12,072 bases of DNA from NCBI GenBank assembly GCA_002311285.1, contig DBZU01000064.1, positions 27,545-39,616 of the forward strand, given 5' to 3'. The DNA comes from Dehalococcoidia bacterium UBA1152 (lineage in GTDB: Bacteria; Chloroflexota; Dehalococcoidia; Lucifugimonadales; UBA2962). Positions 7,004 through 12,072 of the stretch are shown here, in pieces. Position 1 is the stretch's first letter. Each line of letters opens with the position of its first letter. Made by a program: the position numbers and the translations under genes. Under the pieces are notes generated by a model, which was given only the letters and a program-made list of their open reading frames with translations, had not been told where the DNA came from and did not search any database.

Positions 7004-8236
7004 TTGCATTTAACAAACGAAATGTTTGCAGCTTTAAAATTTCGCGAATATAGAATCTTTTGGATAGGTAACGCCGCCTCTAATATTGGAATTTGGATGT
7101 TATTTGCCGGAAGACTATGGTTAATGCACGAATTGACGGATTCAAAAATAATGCTAGGAATCCTAACATTTTCAAGCACCTTTCCAATATTACTTTTATC
7201 AATGTGGGGAGGGGTGGTAGCTGATCGAGTAAATCGAGTCCGTTTAGTTGCAATTACACGTGCTTTGTTTTCAACCACAGCTATATTAACTGGGTTACTA
7301 ATTGCCTTTGGCATAATACTGCCTTGGCATTTGATAGCTATTTCAGTCATTAACGGCATCTTACTTTCATTTGATATCCCGTCACGGCAAGCCATGGTAC
7401 CGAATCTGCTTCCAAGGGAACATTTAGTTAATGCCTTTGCGCTTCAATCAATGTTGGGGACAGGATCTGCCATTATCGGACCGACTTTCTTGCCATTAAT
7501 TATTAAGGCGTGGGGTATGTCAGGCGTATTTATTTTTATTGGAGTAGCTTATGGGTTTACAGCATTAATGTTCAGTCAACTTACCAAGCAAAAGATATAT
7601 CAAAAAACCAAAGATCAAAAACCTTGGAGAGATTTATTAGAGGGCTTGTCTTACATCAAACTCAATAGAGTAATGATCGCCTTAATATCTATAGGTATCG
7701 TTACCGGTATATTCGCCGCACCATATATTACATTGTTGCCAGTTTTCGTTAGCGACGTTCTAACGGGCGGCGTGAATAGTTATGGGTACTTGTTATTAAG
7801 TGGTGGCATTGGAGGCATGTGCGGAGCTATTGCTTTGGCGCAATTTGTTAAATTAAGAGACTCGGCATCAATCCAAACTTTAACAGGTGTCGGATTAGGG
7901 ATTAGTTTAATCGTTTTTGCAACCAGCAACTCATTACAGATTGCTATGATTGCTATAGCAATTGTAGGAGTTTTCAGCGTGTCTTTTTCTACAATAAACA
8001 ACACTTTTCTACAAAGTATTGTTGACGATAAATACAGGGGGCGAGTATCCAGCATACAGCAATTAGGCTGGGGGGCATCAGCTTTTGGCGGACTTTTACT
8101 TGGATCTTTGGCTCAAGCTTTTGGAGCTCCTTTTGCTCTAACCTTGTCTGCTGCGATTGCCACTTTAAGTATTTTTTCTTTATGTATATATATATATAGA
8201 AGTTTTAATAGTGGTAAAAACACCAAATCAACCTAA
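7004..8236 (+). CDS. MFS transporter, EntS-like (MFS_3 family)
   Basis: This 410-aa protein with about 12 membrane segments is a major-facilitator exporter of the EntS/MFS_3 group. Signs are the opening FREYRIFWIGNAASNIGIWM (13-32), motif A-like GGVVADRVNRVRLV (69-82), and FDIPSRQAMVPNLLPREHLV (123-142) followed by NAFALQSM, which is characteristic of the group. The C-terminal half has a second conserved cytoplasmic loop with DDKYRGRVSSIQQLGWG. Relatives export siderophores or drugs, but most members have no known substrate. The start may be TTG at 7004, with GAG directly before it, or ATG at 7022, which gives MFAALKFREYR and fits the family N-terminus equally well; neither has a strong ribosome-binding site. 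It is divergent from the CocE hydrolase and 15 bp upstream of the DUF998 gene, its likely operon partner. Confidence 0.88.
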   Translation: MHLTNEMFAALKFREYRIFWIGNAASNIGIWMLFAGRLWLMHELTDSKIMLGILTFSSTFPILLLSMWGGVVADRVNRVRLVAITRALFSTTAILTGLLIAFGIILPWHLIAISVINGILLSFDIPSRQAMVPNLLPREHLVNAFALQSMLGTGSAIIGPTFLPLIIKAWGMSGVFIFIGVAYGFTALMFSQLTKQKIYQKTKDQKPWRDLLEGLSYIKLNRVMIALISIGIVTGIFAAPYITLLPVFVSDVLTGGVNSYGYLLLSGGIGGMCGAIALAQFVKLRDSASIQTLTGVGLGISLIVFATSNSLQIAMIAIAIVGVFSVSFSTINNTFLQSIVDDKYRGRVSSIQQLGWGASAFGGLLLGSLAQAFGAPFALTLSAAIATLSIFSLCIYIYRSFNSGKNTKST

Positions 8237-8251
8237 TTACCTGATATAGAA

Positions 8252-8905
8252 ATGGCTAAAATTCACAAATGCTTTTTTCAAAAACGCATAATTAAATCAC
8301 TGCCCCTTTTCAGTATAATCGCTCCTATTTATTTCCTGGTGATATCAAGCGTTGCAACAATTATTACTCCAAATTATAGTGCTATTTCTGATTCATATAG
8401 TGTACTAGCACGATATGGGATGCCGTATTCATCGCTAATAACTGTTGGGTTTGTGGGCTACGCACTAATGATACAAGCGCTTGGCGCCTTACTTTACATT
8501 AACGCACAATCCAAAAGTTGGGGCATTTTACTTTGGATACTAGTTTTTATTTATGGTTTATCAGGAATCTTTGCATCTATTTACCGGAACGCATCGGATA
8601 CACAAATTTACTGGATGTTATCCGAAGGATCTATGCACGATTTGGCATCCAAGATTGGGTTTTTTGCAATTTTATTAACTATTATCTTGTCAGTGCGCGT
8701 AATAGATCACGCGCATAATCAGTTACATTGGAGAATCTTTTCTCTAGCAATCGCGTGTTCCACGTTGGCATTTGCAATTCCATTTGGGTTTCGAATATTT
8801 CCTAATCACCTAGGAGTACTCCAAAGAGGTTTTTTTATAACAATAATGATTTGGATTTTTGTAACAGCACTGATTTACATAAATGAAAAAGATAAACCAC
8901 GGTAA
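8252..8905 (+). CDS. DUF998 family membrane protein
   Basis: This 217-aa protein has about six hydrophobic segments: roughly 15-37, 61-84, 89-111, 134-150, 160-178 and 188-209. It resembles DUF998 proteins, small bacterial and archaeal membrane proteins of unknown function. The typical external loop after TM1 is present as TPNYSAISDSYSVLARYGMP (39-58), and the family's SMHDLASKIGFFAILL (127-142) lies before TM4. The start codon is 15 bp after the stop of the MFS transporter, so the two are probably co-transcribed; the ribosome-binding site is weak. The gene converges on the selenoprotein thioredoxin gene with only 35 bp between stops and no visible terminator. No catalytic function can be assigned. 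Confidence 0.75.
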   Translation: MAKIHKCFFQKRIIKSLPLFSIIAPIYFLVISSVATIITPNYSAISDSYSVLARYGMPYSSLITVGFVGYALMIQALGALLYINAQSKSWGILLWILVFIYGLSGIFASIYRNASDTQIYWMLSEGSMHDLASKIGFFAILLTIILSVRVIDHAHNQLHWRIFSLAIACSTLAFAIPFGFRIFPNHLGVLQRGFFITIMIWIFVTALIYINEKDKPR

Positions 8906-8940
8906 ACTGTATTAAACAAAATCTATAAAACTTTTTATTG

Positions 8941-9423
8941 CTAATTACTAAGAGAAAGTATTTTTCGAAGTTTTGGAACAGTTCCGGTTTGTCTAAGAAC
9001 TTCCTTTCCATTTTTATCAAAAACAATAAAGGTCGGCACAATACCTAGATTATAAGTTTGCCGTATATCTTTACCCAAATCGGTAGCAACATTAAACCTC
9101 ATCACCAAAACCTTATCTCCTGCTTCAAGTTCTAGCCTGTCCACGTCAGGCTTAGCCGCAAGGCAGCCTATTCAGAAATCAGAATAGAGTTCAACAAAAA
9201 CCGGTTTTCCAGATGCTAACGCAAGATTAAATTCCTCTAGACTGGATACTGAATTGTCTTTGGTGCGTGTACTGAAAAAAACTGCTCCCAGTACTAGAAG
9301 CATGACCAAGATAGCGGCAATGGATAACCTTGGATCTAGAAATCGCCATGTTAGTACCCCAGTAATTACCAAAACCACAATGGTCATGATAATAAAGGAA
9401 TATTGATTAATCAAAAGAGGCAT
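8941..9423 (-). CDS. Membrane-anchored thioredoxin-like selenoprotein (UxxC), one gene read through TGA
   Basis: Two adjacent open segments (9423-9175 and 9171-8941) are in the same frame and separated only by a TGA at 9172-9174. Together they give a 160-aa thioredoxin-fold protein. The N-terminus has two membrane segments (about 9-27 and 32-51), then a short linker and the Trx domain: GKPVFVELYSDF-U84-IGC87-LAAKPDVDRLE, later RFNVATD, the cis-Pro loop GIVPTF, and FDKNGKEVLRQTG. The TGA falls exactly on the first redox Cys of the usual WCxxC, giving UxxC, and the resolving Cys87 is intact. Conservation on both sides argues against a pseudogene. It probably catalyses thiol-disulfide exchange at the membrane; which side the domain faces is unclear from the charges. 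An in-frame TAA directly precedes the ATG, fixing the start. It lies 87 bp after the beta-propeller gene. A sequencing error changing TGC or TGT is the main alternative. Confidence 0.82.
9132..9155 (-). promoter_or_regulatory. Candidate bacterial SECIS element
   Basis: In the mRNA, nucleotides 17-40 after the UGA fold as CU-(bulged A)-AGCCUG, a 7-nt loop ACGUGGA, then CAGGCUAG: eight base pairs with one bulge. The apical loop begins 26 nt after the UGA and contains GU. Bacterial SECIS elements are stem-loops directly 3' of the UGA with a G in a small apical loop roughly 16-37 nt away, which SelB binds. A competing hairpin (9148-9169: AGGCU-GCC, loop UUGC, GGC-UA-AGCCU) starts 2 nt after the UGA and shares the AGCCU arm. 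Fold and function are inferred by eye. Confidence 0.55.
9172..9174 (-). other. In-frame UGA codon, probable selenocysteine insertion site
   Basis: The TGA is codon 84 of the thioredoxin-like gene and replaces the N-terminal redox Cys of CxxC. Sec at exactly this position is the hallmark of thioredoxin-type selenoproteins. Trp codons elsewhere are TGG and the hydrolase gene ends in a genuine TGA, so general reassignment of TGA is unlikely. Confidence 0.8.
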
Positions 9424-9510
9424 TTAAGTTTCGCTTAAAATAATTTTCATCAACTATCAATTTTAATCCACTTGCATTTCACAATTGTGTTGTTAAGAAG
9501 TTTTTAGATC

Positions 9511-12072
9511 TTAATTATGACTAAACCGCAATAATCTATTGGAAAACTTTACTTCACCAACCCACAGGTAATTGCCATCATATGTGAGGAACTTGGGTAA
9601 AAAGAGTTTATCTTGACCAATTTGTGGAGGGTCTGTGCTGTTACCTGAGCCCAATATTGTATTGGCAGCACCTCCGCCTATAGCATCCTCTATATCATTC
9701 CATATAAATACTCTCGCTTTATCACCAGATACGAAAAGTTGCCCATTACCAAGATATGCACCGTCAGCCCCATTAATTCCAAGGCCAATAACGTTTTGGG
9801 TTGGATTGGTAAGTATATCAGCCACTCTGTACACGGTAACCGTGGCTGAATCACCATTAGAAGCCACCAAATAATCACCATCGCTATGAAGATTAAAAAC
9901 CCGGATGTTCTTCAGGATTTGGACTGGCTCAGAATCATCTTCAGGAAATCCATCCCATACATAGATTTCATCCGTGGAAACACCTAAATAGAAGTATTTG
10001 TCATCCATAGCAACACCGGTAATACCAAGTGATTCATTAGTGGATTCTCCTATTTTGACCGTACCTATCTGCCCAACAAGCAACACATCGGGTGGTTCGC
10101 CAGCCAAAGGTAAGTTGTTCCACTTAAGCAGCTTTTCACGACCAGCAAGAATCAAAGTGTTTTTGTAAAGAGTTATATCTCCAACAGAAAACGCGATGGA
10201 GTCAGGCCCTATAGAATATTTGTAATCCGGATGTGCTCCGCTCTCCTGCGGTATGTTTTTCCACACGTAGAAATACCCAGCATCCGACGCTACAAAAAGA
10301 CTCTTCCCATCTGAGGCCGGTATCGGGTTGGAAATGAAATAGTTTTCCTCTAACGTGTTGGTATAAATGTCTGGGCCACCGATGACAAAATCGGGTTTTT
10401 GATCCACGCTAGTAGGAATAGAGTTGTAAACTGATATAGTGTGATAATTCGTTGTGATGAATACTCTTTCGCCAGCTACAGCAAGTGTTGTATGGTCTGT
10501 GGCCTTCATAAAACTTGCTCCCCATTTCTTATATCCTCCGATAACTGACAATCGAGGCGCGGTACTCTCATCTTCGGGGAAAGAGTCCCAAATATATAAT
10601 GCTGAACCAAGAACTAAGAGCTTCCCGTCTGATGTAAAAGCGCCTCGCATCCATGGCGCTCCAGTGCTTGGATCTATTGGATCACTTATATAAAAATCAT
10701 ATGGCTGTTCATCTTTTTCTGGAAAAGTTTTCCAGAAAAATGTTCCCACACCGCGTTGACCGTCAACGTTGGCATTGTGATCGCCAACAATCATAGATTT
10801 GCCGTCGCTGGTAATCTGCCTGGGTGTACCTAGATCACCATTTCCAGTCAAATATATATCGGCCGGTTGATTATCGCGCGTTGGAAATGTATTCCAGATT
10901 AAAACACCACTTTGGGGAGTACTTGTAATCGCAAGTTTTGTACCGTCGGTCCATACTCCCCACGGCCACATTAGGTTACTTTTAGTGATAAAGCCTCCTA
11001 TATCAGCTCCTTGCAAAACTATGTCGGCTTCTTTCCCATTTTCTGTCGGGAATTCATTCCAGATGAGAATGCGATCGTTATAAGTATCCGTCACAACTAC
11101 TTTTTTACCATCAGTTGCAACACTTTTAGGCCAATTCATGTTGGATCTACCTTTGCCTGGAGCATTGGTAAAGAAATCTTCTTGACCTAACACAATATCA
11201 GGCTCTTCATTACCATTTGGCAGCGTATTCCAAATTAGAACTCTATTGTTATAACTATCCGCCATAAGTAGTCTTACGCCATCAGTAGCAATACCAGACG
11301 GATGGTTAAACAATAATGGGCCTCCGGTCTTGTTAAAGCCTATTGCGCCTAAAACTATGTCAGCATTTTGGCCAGAGGAAAATGGCCCTGTTTTAGGGAC
11401 AATATCCCCTTGTTCATACACAGGTGATACAGATTCAACCGGTATACTAGATAATATCAATTCTTCTGGCTGATACCCTAGTGAGAATAGACACACCAGA
11501 GCTTGGTCTCTATCGCCAGGTGCAGCTTCGACTGGGGATCTGATCTCCAAAAGGCGATCAGCACCCAAAACATCGGTCATACACTCATCAAAACCTACCG
11601 GAGGAGTGGCGCTACCTTCCAATATGTTAGACGCTAAATTGCCGTAAAGGTCGCCACTAAATAGTTCTTGAGCTTGACTTGTAATGTCGAGTTCCCTGCC
11701 ATTTGCAGGCGTATTATTTTCGATAAGTTCTTTGAGCTCTGAAGACAGGTTAGAAAGGCCAGATGCATCTTTGAGATAGTCTGTCGATCCAGGGTTATTT
11801 AATTCAACTAACAGCAAACATAATGCAGCTGCGTCCTTGTCCATACCGTCAATTGATCCAAGATCAGCTTTAAACATGTCAAGGTTTTCGTTACTGACAG
11901 ATTTTCTAATACATTCATCAAAACCTGTGGGCCATTTTATAAGACCATTAAGCAACTCAGCTGTTAAATCTGCTGAGTACATTTTTTGCGCATACTGTAA
12001 ATCAAGTTTTGAACCATCTTCCTTAGGTTCTTCGCGTCCTGTGGACAGATCATCTTCCTTAGGTTCTTCGCG
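9511..12072 (-). CDS. Very large NHL-like beta-propeller protein with duplicated GFDEC module (partial, 5' end outside window)
   Basis: The minus-strand frame is open from the right window edge to TAA at 9511: 853 codons, with the true start outside. The ATG at 11982 is therefore not necessarily the start; 30 further in-frame codons precede it. Order (numbered from that ATG): an acidic repeat region (REEPKEDD...) upstream of it; two copies of a small helical module with GFDEC at 20-24 and 130-134 and a second Cys 30-31 residues later (Cys55, Cys164), each in a D(K/R)DxA...CL setting; then from about 205 to the end roughly 12 beta-propeller blades. Blades read like HPSGIATDGVRLLMADSYNN followed by RVLIWNTLP and a PDIVLGQ-type turn, as in NHL-repeat proteins. 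It is probably extracytoplasmic, although the signal peptide would lie outside the window. Propellers of this type bind proteins or ligands; no catalytic motif is seen. The selenoprotein thioredoxin gene follows 87 bp downstream. Confidence 0.85.
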   Translation of the reverse strand, partial: REEPKEDDLSTGREEPKEDGSKLDLQYAQKMYSADLTAELLNGLIKWPTGFDECIRKSVSNENLDMFKADLGSIDGMDKDAAALCLLLVELNNPGSTDYLKDASGLSNLSSELKELIENNTPANGRELDITSQAQELFSGDLYGNLASNILEGSATPPVGFDECMTDVLGADRLLEIRSPVEAAPGDRDQALVCLFSLGYQPEELILSSIPVESVSPVYEQGDIVPKTGPFSSGQNADIVLGAIGFNKTGGPLLFNHPSGIATDGVRLLMADSYNNRVLIWNTLPNGNEEPDIVLGQEDFFTNAPGKGRSNMNWPKSVATDGKKVVVTDTYNDRILIWNEFPTENGKEADIVLQGADIGGFITKSNLMWPWGVWTDGTKLAITSTPQSGVLIWNTFPTRDNQPADIYLTGNGDLGTPRQITSDGKSMIVGDHNANVDGQRGVGTFFWKTFPEKDEQPYDFYISDPIDPSTGAPWMRGAFTSDGKLLVLGSALYIWDSFPEDESTAPRLSVIGGYKKWGASFMKATDHTTLAVAGERVFITTNYHTISVYNSIPTSVDQKPDFVIGGPDIYTNTLEENYFISNPIPASDGKSLFVASDAGYFYVWKNIPQESGAHPDYKYSIGPDSIAFSVGDITLYKNTLILAGREKLLKWNNLPLAGEPPDVLLVGQIGTVKIGESTNESLGITGVAMDDKYFYLGVSTDEIYVWDGFPEDDSEPVQILKNIRVFNLHSDGDYLVASNGDSATVTVYRVADILTNPTQNVIGLGINGADGAYLGNGQLFVSGDKARVFIWNDIEDAIGGGAANTILGSGNSTDPPQIGQDKLFLPKFLTYDGNYLWVGEVKFSNRLLRFSHN
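12015..12072 (-). repeat. 36-bp tandem repeat coding REEPKEDDLSTG
   Basis: A 22-bp block is identical at 12015-12036 and 12051-12072, exactly 36 bp apart, so the coded 12-residue unit REEPKEDDLSTG is followed by REEPKEDGS. Nucleotide identity suggests a recent duplication or ongoing slippage or recombination. The array reaches the window edge and may hold more copies. Confidence 0.85.

Noticed and set aside
9172..9174. TGA read as Trp or Gly under an altered genetic code
   Set aside because: Trp is coded by TGG in all genes, the hydrolase gene ends correctly at a TGA, and no other gene in the window has an internal in-frame TGA.
8941..9423. Thioredoxin gene as a pseudogene broken by a nonsense mutation
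   Set aside because: The rest of the domain is intact, including the second Cys and the cis-Pro loop, and the TGA falls exactly on the redox Cys position. A random stop would be unlikely to land there.
9423..9439. Hairpin TTTAAG-CGAAA-CTTAAA at the thioredoxin start codon as a translational switch
   Set aside because: The stem is only six A+T-rich pairs, too weak to claim regulation by eye.
9480..9489. Perfect palindrome CACAATTGTG upstream of the thioredoxin gene
   Set aside because: A single 10-bp palindrome in A+T-rich DNA with no second copy nearby; not enough to call an operator.

Overview
The window is A+T-rich, densely packed bacterial DNA without rRNA, tRNA, CRISPR or transposon genes. 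Several exported or lipid-anchored proteins, a Pro/Thr-rich linker (PTSTPIPTATPEPTP) behind a lipobox, a long NHL-like beta-propeller protein, a CocE-type hydrolase and many membrane transporters would suit a low-GC, free-living, possibly marine Chloroflexota (SAR202-like). That assignment is an inference from style; no marker gene in the window settles it. TGG is used for Trp throughout and ordinary genes end in TAA, TAG or TGA, so the genetic code looks standard, with one exception described below.

Layout. 1-784 (minus): two small lipoprotein genes in a probable operon; the downstream one runs off the left edge inside a 36-bp tandem repeat. 785-1027: divergent promoter region. 1028-1795 (plus): a NicO/UreH-like Ni/Co permease with a His-rich loop. 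1796-2019: convergent intergenic region with a strong hairpin, probably a bidirectional terminator. 2020-2187 (minus): a 55-aa putative lipoprotein. 2233-2724 (plus): the tRNA wobble methyltransferase TrmL. 2738-6873 (minus): a probable three-gene run of CocE/NonD hydrolase, 14-TM DHA2 efflux pump and SDR oxidoreductase. 7004-8905 (plus, divergent from it): an MFS_3/EntS-like transporter and a DUF998 membrane protein. 8941-12072 (minus): a very large secreted-type beta-propeller protein, cut by the right edge, followed by a membrane-anchored thioredoxin.

The most important observation is in that thioredoxin (8941-9423, minus). It is interrupted by an in-frame TGA at 9172-9174. Reading continues in the same frame on both sides, and the TGA sits exactly where the first redox cysteine of the CxxC motif belongs, giving SDF-U-IGC-LAAKP (UxxC). 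A stem-loop with a GU-containing apical loop lies 26 nt after the UGA, at the distance expected of a bacterial SECIS. The two pieces that look like separate short ORFs are therefore best read as one 160-aa selenoprotein. No Sec machinery (selA, selB, selC, selD) lies in the window.

The cocE-MFS-SDR run with the divergent MFS-DUF998 pair looks like a small catabolic, detoxification or export locus with unknown substrate. The propeller gene carries a duplicated GFDEC...C helical module and a near-perfect 36-bp repeat at the right edge. Both edge genes thus contain 12-codon tandem repeats.
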